Assembly: GCF_900176405.1 (NCBI RefSeq)
Contig: NZ_FWXJ01000012.1
Location: 22,554-86,553 of the forward strand
Reading direction: 5' to 3'
Length of the DNA stretch: 64,000 bases
Source: Polynucleobacter kasalickyi
Lineage (GTDB): Bacteria > Pseudomonadota > Gammaproteobacteria > Burkholderiales > Burkholderiaceae
The notes under the pieces were generated by a model. It was given only the letters and a program-made list of their open reading frames with translations, searched no databases and was not told the origin of the DNA. Both the position numbers and the translations under genes were made by a program. Positions 9,248-18,786 of the stretch are shown here, in pieces (within the stretch, counting starts at the first letter, position 1; the number at the start of each line of letters is the position of its first letter).

Positions 9248-10873
9248 TTACATCTCCGCACTTCTACCCTTGAGGGCAAACATCCCTTGGGGTCGTTTTT
9301 GTATAAACAAAATAATCATTACTAAAACACCAATTTTCGTTAGAACAGCACCAATAAATGGCTCACTAAATTTACTTAAAATACCTAAACCAAATGCGCC
9401 GATAATAGTTCCGGCTAATTGGCCAACACCGCCTAAGACAACCACCATAAAGGAATCGATGATGTAGGTTTGCCCCAGATCCGGTCCTACATTACCAATC
9501 TGAGATAAGGCACAACCACCTAAACCAGCGATACCAGCACCAAAGGCAAATGCATAACTATCAATCTGACGTGTTTTTACACCAACACAACTTGCCATAG
9601 TTCTATTCTGGGTAACGGCTCTCACAAACAATCCCATACGAGTTTTGTTCAAAACTAGCCAAGTAATAAAAACAACAAAAATCGAGAAAAAGAAAATGAT
9701 TAAGCGGTTATAGGGAATTAATAAGCCCGGGAAAATACTCTGGAAAGGCATAAATGAGCCACTCATCCAAGATGGATTAGCTACCTCAACGTTCTGCGCA
9801 CCGAATATGACCCTAACTAGTTGCATCATTAATAGACTCACACCAAAGGTAGCTAGTAGGGTTTCAAGTGGTCGCCCATAAAGATGTCTTAACACCAAAT
9901 ACTCCAACACCAACCCTAACATGGCAGAGGCCATAAATGAAAATGGTGCTGCAAAAACCAAATAATATTCCAACGCCCCTGGGAAATGAGCCCTAAAAAT
10001 GCTTTGAATAATGAAGGTCGCATAAGCACCAACCATTAAAAATTCACCATGCGCCATATTGATCACCCCAATCAGCCCATAAGTAATAGCTAATCCCATA
10101 GCCGCAAGCAATAAAACACTACCCAAGCTCAGTCCAGTGAATATATTCGAAACTATTTCACTTCGAGACTTTCTGGATTGATAATCACGTAAAGCGAGTT
10201 CAATGGCGACTCTGAGTGTGTTATTGGGCTCAATGAATTCCCCTGCATCATTCTTCTTGAGCAAACCTTTCAAAAACTCTTGCACTTTAGCAGAGCTTGA
10301 GTTTCCCATCGTTTGGATAGCTTTAATTTTGTCTTCTTCATTGCTTGATGGATAATCAAGCATTGCAATTAACTCGTTAAACTTCGTAATTAATCCAGCA
10401 TTGGATTCTTTTTCTTTAGCGCTTTTAACGATGGCGACATTTAATCCAGACATATCCGCCATTAAGGAATTGAGCGATTGCTCTCTGATCTCTGGATCTT
10501 TTGATAAAAGCTTAAACTGACTAGCAGCAGTTTCAATATCAGATCTTAAAATATTGTTAAGGTTAGGCGTTTCAAGACTAGACTCGTCAATCTTAACAAT
10601 CACATGACTAATAGGATCTAGATAACCTTCATTCGTTTTGATGACAACAACTTTTCCATCACTTAACAAACTTTCGTCCTGCAGTGCCGCTAAAACCTCA
10701 GCCGCAACTTCTGGCGGAGCTTTAATAATTTTATTAATACTAGATTGTTTTGCAGCAAACTCCTCTCCAAAAATTTGAACTAGATCTTTTTGAGATAAAT
10801 CTGCTGCAAAAGTATTTCCTATAACTAAACTGGTTACCAAGGTGAAAAGGCAATTTAAAACTCGAAATTTCAT
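9248..10873 (-). CDS. urtB: Urea ABC transporter permease UrtB with N-terminal periplasmic domain
   Basis: A LivH-type permease of 541 aa. Residues 1-24 are a signal peptide. A soluble helical region (~25-235) follows, including NNTLRVAIELALRDYQSR. The C-terminal ~290 aa is the membrane permease, with GLIGVINMAHGEFLMVGAY and NRTMASCVGVKTRQID. The long N-terminal extension is normal for proteobacterial UrtB and separates it from amino-acid LivH (~300 aa). It is the second gene of the urt operon, 48 bases after urtA. Confidence 0.95.
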   Translation of the reverse strand: MKFRVLNCLFTLVTSLVIGNTFAADLSQKDLVQIFGEEFAAKQSSINKIIKAPPEVAAEVLAALQDESLLSDGKVVVIKTNEGYLDPISHVIVKIDESSLETPNLNNILRSDIETAASQFKLLSKDPEIREQSLNSLMADMSGLNVAIVKSAKEKESNAGLITKFNELIAMLDYPSSNEEDKIKAIQTMGNSSSAKVQEFLKGLLKKNDAGEFIEPNNTLRVAIELALRDYQSRKSRSEIVSNIFTGLSLGSVLLLAAMGLAITYGLIGVINMAHGEFLMVGAYATFIIQSIFRAHFPGALEYYLVFAAPFSFMASAMLGLVLEYLVLRHLYGRPLETLLATFGVSLLMMQLVRVIFGAQNVEVANPSWMSGSFMPFQSIFPGLLIPYNRLIIFFFSIFVVFITWLVLNKTRMGLFVRAVTQNRTMASCVGVKTRQIDSYAFAFGAGIAGLGGCALSQIGNVGPDLGQTYIIDSFMVVVLGGVGQLAGTIIGAFGLGILSKFSEPFIGAVLTKIGVLVMIILFIQKRPQGMFALKGRSAEM

Positions 10874-10921
10874 TATTTTTTAATCCATCTTTTGAACAAA
10901 GGTAACCAGCAATACAATTAC

Positions 10922-12181
10922 TTACTTCACCATATCAGCTTTACCTTCATTACCAGCGATAAATGGTGACCATGGTTTAGCTCTAATTGTAGTCGGTGTC
11001 TTCCAAACGACATTAAACTGACCATCAGCCTTCACTTCGCCAATCATGACTGGCTTATAGAGGTGGTGATTATTACCCATTTCTAAAGTAAAGCCACTTG
11101 GAGCAACAACTTTTTGACCGTACATCGCTTTACGAACAGCATCAACATCTGTTGTTCCTGCTTTTTCAACAGCAGCTTTCCACATCTTCATACCTACAAC
11201 CGTTGCTTCCATCGGATCGTTTGTAAGTGGCTTACCAGCTGTTGGTAATGATTTAGCCTTAGAGTAATCAGCCCATTCTTTTTTGAACGCATCATTGGCT
11301 GGATTCTTTACAGACATGAAGTAGTTCCAAGCTGCTAAGTGACCAACTAATGGCTTCGTATCTACACCGCGAAGTTCTTCTTCACCAACTGAGAAAGCAA
11401 CGACTGGCACGTCTTTAGCTTTTAAGCCAGCATTACCTAATTCTTTATAGAAAGGTACGTTTGAGTCACCGTTAATCGTTGAAATTACGGCTGTCTTTCC
11501 ACCTTGAGAGAATTTCTTGATATCAGCTACGATTGTTTGATAGTCAGAGTGTCCGAATGGAGTGTATTTTTCGTCAATATCTTTCTCATCAACACCTTTA
11601 GACTTCAAGAATGCGCGCAAGATTTTGTTCGTTGTTCTTGGGTAAACATAGTCAGTACCTAATAATACGAAGCGTTTTGCTGCGCCACCTTCTTTACTCA
11701 TCAAATATTCAACTGCAGGAATAGCCTGTTGATTTGGAGCTGCACCAGTGTAGAAAACGTTCTTAGACATTTCTTCACCTTCGTATTGCACAGGGTAGAA
11801 GAGCAATCCGTTGAGTTCTTCGAAAACGGGTAATGCTGATTTACGGGAAACGGAAGTCCAGCAACCAAACACTACTGATACTTTATCTTTCGTCAATAAT
11901 TGACGTGTTTTTTCAGCAAACAATGGCCAATTAGAAGCCGGATCCACAACTACTGGCTCGAGTTTACGACCCAACACACCACCAGCTTTATTGATGGCTT
12001 CAATTTGCATTAAGGCTACGTCTTTTAAAGCGGTTTCTGAAATCGCCATTGTTCCTGATAAGGAATGCAAAATACCAACTTTAATTGGCTCTTTAGATTG
12101 TGCTAAAGATAATTGACTAAAACCAATACTAGTTAAGGCAGCAGCTAATGCTGTTAACTTAATTAACGATCTACGATTCAT
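10922..12181 (-). CDS. urtA: Urea ABC transporter substrate-binding protein UrtA
   Basis: A periplasmic receptor of 419 aa with an N-terminal export signal (MNRRSLIKLTALAAAL, cleavage near LAQS). The type-1 periplasmic binding fold starts IKVGILHSLSGTMAISE, which is characteristic of UrtA/FmdD. Other conserved regions are VFGCWTSVSRKSALPVFEE and TDYVYPRTTNKILRAFL. It delivers urea or short amides to UrtBC. As the first gene of the urt operon it is preceded by a 270-base leader with GCACCA/TGGTGC half-dyads, in line with nitrogen control of urea uptake. Confidence 0.95.
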   Translation of the reverse strand: MNRRSLIKLTALAAALTSIGFSQLSLAQSKEPIKVGILHSLSGTMAISETALKDVALMQIEAINKAGGVLGRKLEPVVVDPASNWPLFAEKTRQLLTKDKVSVVFGCWTSVSRKSALPVFEELNGLLFYPVQYEGEEMSKNVFYTGAAPNQQAIPAVEYLMSKEGGAAKRFVLLGTDYVYPRTTNKILRAFLKSKGVDEKDIDEKYTPFGHSDYQTIVADIKKFSQGGKTAVISTINGDSNVPFYKELGNAGLKAKDVPVVAFSVGEEELRGVDTKPLVGHLAAWNYFMSVKNPANDAFKKEWADYSKAKSLPTAGKPLTNDPMEATVVGMKMWKAAVEKAGTTDVDAVRKAMYGQKVVAPSGFTLEMGNNHHLYKPVMIGEVKADGQFNVVWKTPTTIRAKPWSPFIAGNEGKADMVK

Positions 12182-12344
12182 TTGATAATTCCTTTTAAAA
12201 GTTATAAGAAAAAATGTAATTATTAAATTTCAATCTATAAATAGAGAAAAATTCATCACGATAAAAATCCGTACCTCAAACATAAATAATTTTTTACCTG
12301 CCACTTCATTTTGTTCTTTTGATTTTTTATTTATGACGAACTAT

Positions 12345-12387
12345 TCAACAAGATGGTGCAAATAATTCAATTTCCCATTTATGGTGC
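12345..12387 (-). promoter_or_regulatory. Two NtrC-like half-dyads upstream of urtA
   Basis: The 270-base gap 12182-12451 before urtA is very AT-rich. It holds two TGGTGC half-sites, each set in a 6-3-6 frame: TCAACA-AGA-TGGTGC at 12345-12359 and TCCCAT-TTA-TGGTGC at 12373-12387, with centres 28 bases apart. NtrC boxes in enteric bacteria follow GCACCA-N3-TGGTGC. Only one arm of each site fits here, so the match is partial. I found no convincing -24/-12 promoter between the sites and the urtA start. Confidence 0.3.
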
Positions 12388-12451
12388 TTCGCTAATTTAT
12401 TTTGTAGTTATTCGAGAAAAAATCTGGAACCGACACAGACGATTAGAAATG

Positions 12452-14014
12452 TTAAGGAACTTGAATGGTGGCATCTCCAGACATCATTAAGCCTAACTCT
12501 TCAATGCTGGTTTGATTGGTAGGTATCAAAGAGGACAGTTTCCCATTAGCGATTACAGTCAATTGATCGGAGATCATCATGAGTTCTTCTAACTCTTCAG
12601 AAATCACCAAAATGGCAACTCCTTGTTGTCGCAAATTTAAAAGTGACTGCCGAATTACCATGCTTGCGCCAACATCAACGCCCCATGTTGGTTGAGCTAC
12701 TAACATAATCTTTGGCTTTAAAGAGATTTCGCGACCAACAATAAATTTTTGTAAATTTCCGCCAGATAAACTACTTGCTGATACATTTTTCCCTCCACAA
12801 ATAACATTAAATTGCTCAATTATCTTTTCAGCAAATTTGTTAATCGTTGGTTGATGTATCCAGCCATTTCGAACCATTCCCTCGCTATAACCAGTTAACA
12901 AAGCATTTTCAGCAAGGCTTAAATTGGGAACTGCTCCTCTACCCAAACGATCTTCTGGCACAAAGCATAGTCCCAACTCTCTTCTTTTTGCAGGAGATAA
13001 CTTTCCTACTGGGGCATCATTCATATAAATAGTTTGAGTATCAGCAATTAAGCTCTCTCCTGAAAGTGCCTGGATAAGTTCTTTTTGACCATTGCCAGAA
13101 ATTCCTGCGATTCCAACGATTTCACCAGCTCTTACTTTGAGGCAAATGTCTTTTAACTCCGTCCCAAATGGATCGCTAGTTTTTAAATTCAGGCCTAAAA
13201 CCTCTAACATGGGCTTACCAATTTCTGCTGGTTGCTGCTGAATGATTGGTAGCTCTGATCCAATCATCAATGTAGCCAAAGTTTTCGCGGTCTCATTTTT
13301 AGGATTAGCATAGCCAGTTACTTTTCCAGATCGAAGAACTGTCGCGGAATCACATAGTTGGCGAATCTCGTCGAGCTTATGGCTAATATATAAAATTGAA
13401 CAGCCTTCCGAGGCTAACTGCCTAATCGTTTTAAACAATATTTGGACTGCTTGTGGTGTTAAAACAGACGTGGGCTCGTCCATAATTAACAGTTTTGGCT
13501 TTTGCAGTAAACACCGCACGATCTCCACTCGCTGCCTCTCGCCAACAGACATACTGTGTAGCATCCTTTTTGGATTAATGGGTAATCCGTAATATGCGGA
13601 AGTTTTTAAGACTTCTTCTTCTAGTTGTTTCAATGAATACTTTTCATCCATTGAAAGCCAAATATTTTCAAGGACCGTTAAGGATTCAAATAATGCAAAA
13701 TGTTGAAAAATCATGCCAATCCCTAACTTTCTAGCAAAAGCGGGATTATTAATTTCTACCTTTTGACCTTCCCATAAAATACTTCCTTCATCTGGCTTAA
13801 TCACTCCATAAAGAATTTTCATGAGAGTACTTTTTCCAGCGCCATTTTCGCCGAGAATAGCATGGATCTCTCCAGGCTTTACCTGCAATGAAATCGCATT
13901 ATTCGCTTTAATGAGCGGATAAGATTTAGAGATGTTTTCAAGAACAAGTCTGAATGGCTCTTTATTTTCTTGTTCAAATTCCATAATCGTGTTACCCGAG
14001 AATAAATTGTTCAT
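12452..14014 (-). CDS. Double-domain ABC ATPase of a BMP-family (nucleoside/purine) transporter
   Basis: A 520-aa protein with two ABC modules in one chain, as in the RbsA/YufO/NupA type. The first module has Walker A GENGAGKST (~55-63), signature MSVGERQRVEIVRCL and Walker B LLIMDEPTSVLTP. The second, from about residue 268, has GISGNGQKELI in place of a canonical Walker A, FVPEDRLGRG, LSGGNLQKFIVGREI and AQPTWGVDVGA. The degenerate second site is usual for this family. It is divergent from the two permeases and the BMP binding protein, which complete the transporter. The start could also be the ATG at 13984. Confidence 0.85.
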   Translation of the reverse strand: MNNLFSGNTIMEFEQENKEPFRLVLENISKSYPLIKANNAISLQVKPGEIHAILGENGAGKSTLMKILYGVIKPDEGSILWEGQKVEINNPAFARKLGIGMIFQHFALFESLTVLENIWLSMDEKYSLKQLEEEVLKTSAYYGLPINPKRMLHSMSVGERQRVEIVRCLLQKPKLLIMDEPTSVLTPQAVQILFKTIRQLASEGCSILYISHKLDEIRQLCDSATVLRSGKVTGYANPKNETAKTLATLMIGSELPIIQQQPAEIGKPMLEVLGLNLKTSDPFGTELKDICLKVRAGEIVGIAGISGNGQKELIQALSGESLIADTQTIYMNDAPVGKLSPAKRRELGLCFVPEDRLGRGAVPNLSLAENALLTGYSEGMVRNGWIHQPTINKFAEKIIEQFNVICGGKNVSASSLSGGNLQKFIVGREISLKPKIMLVAQPTWGVDVGASMVIRQSLLNLRQQGVAILVISEELEELMMISDQLTVIANGKLSSLIPTNQTSIEELGLMMSGDATIQVP

Positions 14015-14104
14015 TAAAGAAAAAGGAATACCTGACGCTTCCGATAATTGATTGATTTAGTTTATCTAGATATCTAAGTAATATTTTCGAAAATGCCTGA
14101 TAAA

Positions 14105-14151
14105 GTTCCATTTTGGTGCAATGCATAGTTCAAAATGTACCATCTTGGATT
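14105..14151. promoter_or_regulatory. Pair of NtrC-like boxes in the divergent promoter region
   Basis: Between the divergent ATPase and permease genes lie GTTCCA-TTT-TGGTGC (14105-14119) and GTACCA-TCT-TGGATT (14137-14151). Both fit the GCACCA-N3-TGGTGC layout with two to four mismatches. Their centres are 32 bases apart, about three helical turns, the same spacing known for the paired NtrC enhancer sites of enteric glnA. The position between two genes that must be made together fits a shared activator. Assignment to NtrC is inference. Confidence 0.35.
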
Positions 14152-14236
14152 CTTTTCATGAAACCATGTTTTACATTCCGAGCATAGTTAGACTTATGTT
14201 TATGACAAAAAAATTACTCCTGTTAGACAAAGATTA

Positions 14237-15343
14237 ATGATTAAGTTTCAATTGAAAACCCGTAAAGAGCCAAATCAAGCGATGCAGATTTATGCACCCT
14301 TGATTGCTATTACATTGACACTATTATCCGGCCTCATATTGTTTCAAATATTAGGTGAAAACCCCCTCATTGCTTATAAAGCATTTTTCTTTGATCCAAT
14401 TAGCGATATCAACGGCTTTAGCGAATTACTTCTAAAGGCTTCCCCTTTATGCTTGATTGCATTAGGGCTGACAATTTGCTACCGCGCAAACATTTGGAAT
14501 ATTGGCGCAGAAGGCCAAATGTATCTTGGCGGAATATTTGCTACCGGCATCGCCATTCATTACGCTAACAGCCTGGGAAACTGGACCTTGGTCGTCATGA
14601 TTTTAGCAAGTGCATTAGGCGGAGCCATCTGGGCCAGCATTACAGCGCTATGTAGAGCGCAATTTAACACGAATGAAATTCTGGTTAGTTTGATGCTGAC
14701 TTATGTGGCAGATCTTCTAGTGAAATTTCTAGTCTATGGCCCTTGGAAGGATCCAATGGGTAATAACTTCCCAATTACTATCTCCTTTGCAGATGAGGCT
14801 CTTTTTACCCCATTAGCATTATTGGGATGGTCATTCTGGGATGGGACAAGATTAAATACTTCCGTATTTATTACCCTCTTTTTTATTCCACTGGTTTGGC
14901 TATATAACGAAAAGCTATTTGCAGGATTTAAAAATTTGGTCGTAGGCATCGCTCCAGGAGCAGCCAAATATGTTGGTTTTAGTGAAAAAAAGATTATTTG
15001 GATCGTCTTAATTTTGAGTGGGCTTATTTCAGGTATTGCTGGTACTACAGAAGTAGCTGGTCCAATTGGTCAATTAAACGATAAGTGGACTCCAGGCTAC
15101 GGTTTTACTGCAATCATCGTTGCAACCCTCGGTCGCTTGAAAGTTTCAGGGGTTGTCCTAGCATCTTTATTAATGGCCTTACTTTATTTAGGCGGAGAAT
15201 CCGTACAGGTCACCATGCAGTTGCCCAAATCGGTCAGCCAAGTTTTCCAAGGGCTCCTCCTTTTATACCTGCTTGCCTGTGATGTTTTAATCAATTACGA
15301 AATTGTGATGTCCAGAAAAATCGGGGGGAAGTATGTTCCTTGA
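14237..15343 (+). CDS. BMP-family ABC transporter permease 1
   Basis: A 368-aa inner-membrane permease of the branched-chain/ribose family, in the subgroup paired with BMP-type binding proteins (YufP/NupP-like). About nine hydrophobic segments are visible. Conserved pieces are TICYRANIWNIGAEGQMYLGG (~88-108), NTNEILVSLMLTYVADLLVK and TEVAGPIGQLNDKWTPGYGFTA-like residues near 275. It overlaps the second permease by 11 bases. With the divergent ATPase and downstream binding protein it makes a complete importer. The neighbouring guanine deaminase and xanthine dehydrogenase suggest a purine base or nucleoside as cargo. Confidence 0.85.
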   Translation: MIKFQLKTRKEPNQAMQIYAPLIAITLTLLSGLILFQILGENPLIAYKAFFFDPISDINGFSELLLKASPLCLIALGLTICYRANIWNIGAEGQMYLGGIFATGIAIHYANSLGNWTLVVMILASALGGAIWASITALCRAQFNTNEILVSLMLTYVADLLVKFLVYGPWKDPMGNNFPITISFADEALFTPLALLGWSFWDGTRLNTSVFITLFFIPLVWLYNEKLFAGFKNLVVGIAPGAAKYVGFSEKKIIWIVLILSGLISGIAGTTEVAGPIGQLNDKWTPGYGFTAIIVATLGRLKVSGVVLASLLMALLYLGGESVQVTMQLPKSVSQVFQGLLLLYLLACDVLINYEIVMSRKIGGKYVP

Positions 15344-16262
15344 ATCGATAACTCCCTTATTAGTAAGCGCCATTGGTGCAGCTATTCCTCTTTTATTTGC
15401 GGCTTTGGGTGAATTAATTGCTGAAAAAGCAGGCGTCCTAAATTTAGGTCTTGAAGGTACTATCTTAATGGGAGCTTTAGCCAGTTTTTTAGCTGTAACA
15501 GAAGGTAGTCCATTGTTTTTGGCTTTGCTGATTGGTGTGGCGGTAAGTGTTTTGTTTACCTTATTGTTTGCTTTTGTTACGATTAGCTTGCAAGCAAATC
15601 AGGTGGCAACTGGTTTGTCTCTCACGATACTGGGTGTAGGACTTTCAGCCGTTATTGGTAAAAATTATGTTGGGTTTTCTGCTGCAAAAAGTTTTACCCC
15701 AACGCCTATTCCATTTTTAAAAGATATTCCTCTATTGGGTCCTTCCCTATTTTCCCTAGATTATGTAGCTTATTTTTGTATCTTTTCAGTCATTGCGATC
15801 GCTTGGTTCCTCACTAAAACCAAAGCTGGCTTCGCGTTAAGAGCGGTTGGCGAGTCCCCTGTCGTAGCAAGATCTTTGGGCTTACCGGTAACTAAAATCC
15901 GTTATTTAGCAGTCTTATTCGGCGGCGGCTTTGCTGGGCTAGCTGGAGTTTATTATGCCTTAGCTCAATTTAAAATTTGGCAGGATGGTCTAACTTCAGG
16001 AAATGGCTGGATTGCTTTGGCACTTGTTGTTTTTGGGACTTGGCGACCTTTTAAAGTGGCATTAGGTGCCCTTTTATTTGGTAGCGTGACGGTTCTTGGC
16101 CTTTACTTTCAAGTGGTTGGTATCAAGATATCGACCTTTGTTTTGGCGGGCTTCCCTTACGTCACAACGATTCTAATTTTAGTTTATTTATCAATGGATA
16201 AAGAAACAATCCGCCGTCATGCACCCGCATGGCTTGGTAAACCATTTTTTGATGATCGATAG
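15333..16262 (+). CDS. BMP-family ABC transporter permease 2
   Basis: A 309-aa second permease (YufQ/NupQ-like). It has the typical opening IPLLFAALGELIAEKAGVLN and LGLEGTILMGA (~28-55), then SLQANQVATGLSLTILGVGL, RAVGESPVVARSLGLPVTKI and a final run of hydrophobic segments. It starts inside the end of the first permease gene, so translation is probably coupled. It ends 25 bases before the BMP binding protein, whose start has a clear AAAAGGAGAAG ribosome site. Confidence 0.87.
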   Translation: MFLESITPLLVSAIGAAIPLLFAALGELIAEKAGVLNLGLEGTILMGALASFLAVTEGSPLFLALLIGVAVSVLFTLLFAFVTISLQANQVATGLSLTILGVGLSAVIGKNYVGFSAAKSFTPTPIPFLKDIPLLGPSLFSLDYVAYFCIFSVIAIAWFLTKTKAGFALRAVGESPVVARSLGLPVTKIRYLAVLFGGGFAGLAGVYYALAQFKIWQDGLTSGNGWIALALVVFGTWRPFKVALGALLFGSVTVLGLYFQVVGIKISTFVLAGFPYVTTILILVYLSMDKETIRRHAPAWLGKPFFDDR

Positions 16263-16287
16263 TATTTTTAAATAAAAGGAGAAGTAA

Positions 16288-17367
16288 ATGAAAATTTCAA
16301 AACGTACGTTGTTAATTTCAGCATCATTCATCGCTTTGGGATTAAGCCAAAGCGCCATCGCAGCAGAGCCTGTCAAAGCAGCATTTGTATATTTTGGAAC
16401 TCCTGGTGATGCAGGATGGACTTATGCCCATGACATTGGTGTGAAGTTAGTGAAAAAAGAGTTAGGGTCACAAGTTACTACAACGATCGTTGAAAACGTC
16501 CCAGAAAGTGCTGATGCAGAACGCGTTATTCGTGATTTGGCAGCAAAAGGTAACCAATATATCTTTACCACTTCTTTTGGTTATATGGAACAAACACTCA
16601 AGGTTGGAAAATCATTTCCAAAAGTTGAGTTTTATCACAATACCGGATTTAAATCCTCTGAAAACGTTCATACTTATAATTCAAGAATTTATGAACCAGC
16701 TTACTTAGCTGGAATGATTGCAGGAAGAATGACTAAATCCAATACGCTGGGTTTTGTTGCTTCATTCCCAATTCCAGAAGTAGTACGTAATATCAATTCC
16801 TACACGATGGGTGCACGTAGCGTCAATCCAAAAGTAAAAACAAAAGTCATTTGGATTAGTTCATGGTACGACCCAGCTAAAGAGCGTCAAGCTGCAGAAA
16901 CCTTAATTGGACAGGGCGCTGATATGTTGCTACAAAATACTGATTCAACAGCAACTCTGCAAACAGCGGCTGAAAAAGGTGTTTATGCTTTTGGTTGGAA
17001 TTCAGATATGGCTGCCATTGCACCGAAAGCTCACCTTGCTTCAGTAACACATAACTGGGGCCCATATTACGTTAAAACTTTAAAAGCTGCGGTTTCTGGA
17101 ACGCCATTCAAAGAAAACGTCTGGGGCGGTATGAAAGATGGTATGGATGGACTGGTTTCTTTAAACAGCAGCATCCCAGCATCAGTCAAAAAAGAAGTTG
17201 AAGCCAAACAAGCCGATATCATTTCTGGTAAATTCAAGGTGTTCTCAGGACCAATGAAATTACAAGATGGTTCAATGAAGTTGACAGCAGGTCAATCTTT
17301 CACTGACCAAGAAATTGATAGCATTAAATTCTACGTTGAAGGTGTAGAAGGTCAATTACCAAACTAA
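16288..17367 (+). CDS. BMP-family periplasmic substrate-binding protein
   Basis: A 359-aa exported protein with signal peptide MKISKRTLLISASFIALGLS and cleavage near AIAAEP. The mature part is the BMP/PnrA family fold (KAAFVYFGTPGDAGWTYAHD, YIFTTSFGYMEQTLKVG, EPAYLAGMIAGRM, GFVASFPIPEVVRNINSYT, DMLLQNTDSTATLQ). Family members bind nucleosides (PnrA, BmpA) or purine bases. In betaproteobacteria such genes commonly sit with xdh and guanine deaminase, as here. The ligand is inferred from context, with xanthine, guanine, urate or a nucleoside all possible. Confidence 0.87.
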   Translation: MKISKRTLLISASFIALGLSQSAIAAEPVKAAFVYFGTPGDAGWTYAHDIGVKLVKKELGSQVTTTIVENVPESADAERVIRDLAAKGNQYIFTTSFGYMEQTLKVGKSFPKVEFYHNTGFKSSENVHTYNSRIYEPAYLAGMIAGRMTKSNTLGFVASFPIPEVVRNINSYTMGARSVNPKVKTKVIWISSWYDPAKERQAAETLIGQGADMLLQNTDSTATLQTAAEKGVYAFGWNSDMAAIAPKAHLASVTHNWGPYYVKTLKAAVSGTPFKENVWGGMKDGMDGLVSLNSSIPASVKKEVEAKQADIISGKFKVFSGPMKLQDGSMKLTAGQSFTDQEIDSIKFYVEGVEGQLPN

Positions 17368-17384
17368 GTTGATTGTGTACTGAA

Positions 17385-17426
17385 TGATTAACTCCCTCAA
17401 TATGGTGGAGTTAATCATTTGATTTT
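17385..17426 (+). terminator. Probable terminator after the BMP transporter operon
   Basis: Perfect 11-base arms TGATTAACTCC and GGAGTTAATCA (17385-17395 and 17407-17417) enclose an 11-base loop. They are followed by the T-rich TTTGATTTTAT. It lies 18 bases after the binding-protein stop codon and can serve as a rho-independent terminator on the plus strand. Confidence 0.7.
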
Positions 17427-17487
17427 ATATAAGAAGCAAGGTGCTGAAGAGTCTAGGCTGTAAAACTAAGCTTGTGTAAATAAAACC

Positions 17488-18783
17488 TTATTGCCGCTGA
17501 TACTTTTTCTCACCCATTAAATAAGTAGCTTGAATATTACGGTCATCCCCAAGGATTAAAGCGACAAACAATTCTTCTTCTAGGCTTTGACAAATACCAA
17601 TCCTTCTTTCCATCAGAGGAGTGGCTTTAAGATCTAAAACGATAAAATCAGCCTCTTTCCCTGGTATAAAATTACCAACGCTTCGGTCTATACCCAGGGC
17701 TTTAGCACCCGCTAAGGTGGCCAAATAAAATAAATCGAAAGCACTCAGGACATCGCCACGTAAGTGGGCAACTTCATAAGCTCGGCCCATCGTTTTCAGC
17801 ATACTAAAGCTAGTTCCCCCTCCAATATCAGTCGCCAAAGCAACCTGAATTTGCTGTGATGTGTAATGTTGCAAATTCATTAAGCCACTACCTAAAAAAA
17901 GGTTAGATGTAGGGCAAAAGGCGATTGAACTTTTAGTGGTTTGAAGCCGTGCAATATCCAATTCATCTAGATAAATACAATGGGCATATACTGAATTTGG
18001 CCTGAGTAAGCCATATTGATCGTAAACATCCAAATAACTTCGGTGTTTTGGAAAGAGTTCTTTCATCCAGGCCACTTCATCGACATTTTCAGCCAGATGC
18101 GTTTGAATCACCATTTCAGGATAAAGCCGAGCTAACTCGGCCATCTTTTCTAATTGCGCTTCACTCGAAGTAATAGCAAATCTAGGAGTAATTGCATACT
18201 GCAATCGCCCCTTTAAATGCCACTTATTAATCAACTCTAGAGCATCTTCATAACTTGACTCAGGAGTGTCTTGTAAATAGTCAGGGCAATTGCGATCCAT
18301 CGCAACTTTACCAGTTAGCAATCTAAAATTACGCTCAAAAGCAGTCGTAAAAAGCGCGTCAGCAGATTCCGAGTGAACGGTGCCAAATACTAAAGCGGAC
18401 GTGGTGCCGTTACGAAGCAATTCCTCTAAAAAGAATTCGCTCGACTGGAGGGACCAGTCCCTATGTTGATACTTTGCTTCAGACGGAAAAGTAAAACGCT
18501 CTAACCAATCTAATAAATTTTTACCAGGTGAAGCTATCACATCGATTTGGGGATAATGCAAATGGGTATCGATAAAACCAGGAATAATTAATTGATCACT
18601 ATAGTCAATGATAGAAACTTCTTCACTCATCATCGGCAATATAGAACTCAGTGACCCACATTGTTCAATGATGCCATCATCGATTAATAACCCACCCTCT
18701 GGAAAATATTCATAGTTTGATGCCTGAGTATCGTTCTGATCAATAAAGTGGAGAATTCTGGCTTTGATTAATTTTTTGGGCAT
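17488..18783 (-). CDS. guaD: Guanine deaminase GuaD
   Basis: A 431-aa amidohydrolase-fold enzyme converting guanine to xanthine plus ammonia. Metal-site motifs are IDTHLHYPQ (~76-84), the QTHLAENVDEV helix (~238), VYAHCIYLD (~276) and ATDIGGGTSFSM (~330). The CPTSNLFLGSGL segment is typical of GuaD rather than other amidohydrolases. It lies three bases after xdhC and is the last gene of xdhA-xdhB-xdhC-guaD, so its product xanthine goes straight to the dehydrogenase encoded with it. Confidence 0.93.
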   Translation of the reverse strand: MPKKLIKARILHFIDQNDTQASNYEYFPEGGLLIDDGIIEQCGSLSSILPMMSEEVSIIDYSDQLIIPGFIDTHLHYPQIDVIASPGKNLLDWLERFTFPSEAKYQHRDWSLQSSEFFLEELLRNGTTSALVFGTVHSESADALFTTAFERNFRLLTGKVAMDRNCPDYLQDTPESSYEDALELINKWHLKGRLQYAITPRFAITSSEAQLEKMAELARLYPEMVIQTHLAENVDEVAWMKELFPKHRSYLDVYDQYGLLRPNSVYAHCIYLDELDIARLQTTKSSIAFCPTSNLFLGSGLMNLQHYTSQQIQVALATDIGGGTSFSMLKTMGRAYEVAHLRGDVLSAFDLFYLATLAGAKALGIDRSVGNFIPGKEADFIVLDLKATPLMERRIGICQSLEEELFVALILGDDRNIQATYLMGEKKYQRQ

Positions 18784-18786
18784 TTT

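Noticed and set aside
13984..14014. Choice of a shorter start for the double ABC ATPase
   Set aside because: Neither ATG has a clear ribosome site, so I kept the longer frame and noted the alternative.
12182..14236. Sigma-54 (-24/-12) promoters accompanying the NtrC-like sites
   Set aside because: No GG-N10-GC arrangement with flanking consensus was found on either strand in the gaps checked; one GG-N11-GC near 14096-14109 has wrong spacing.
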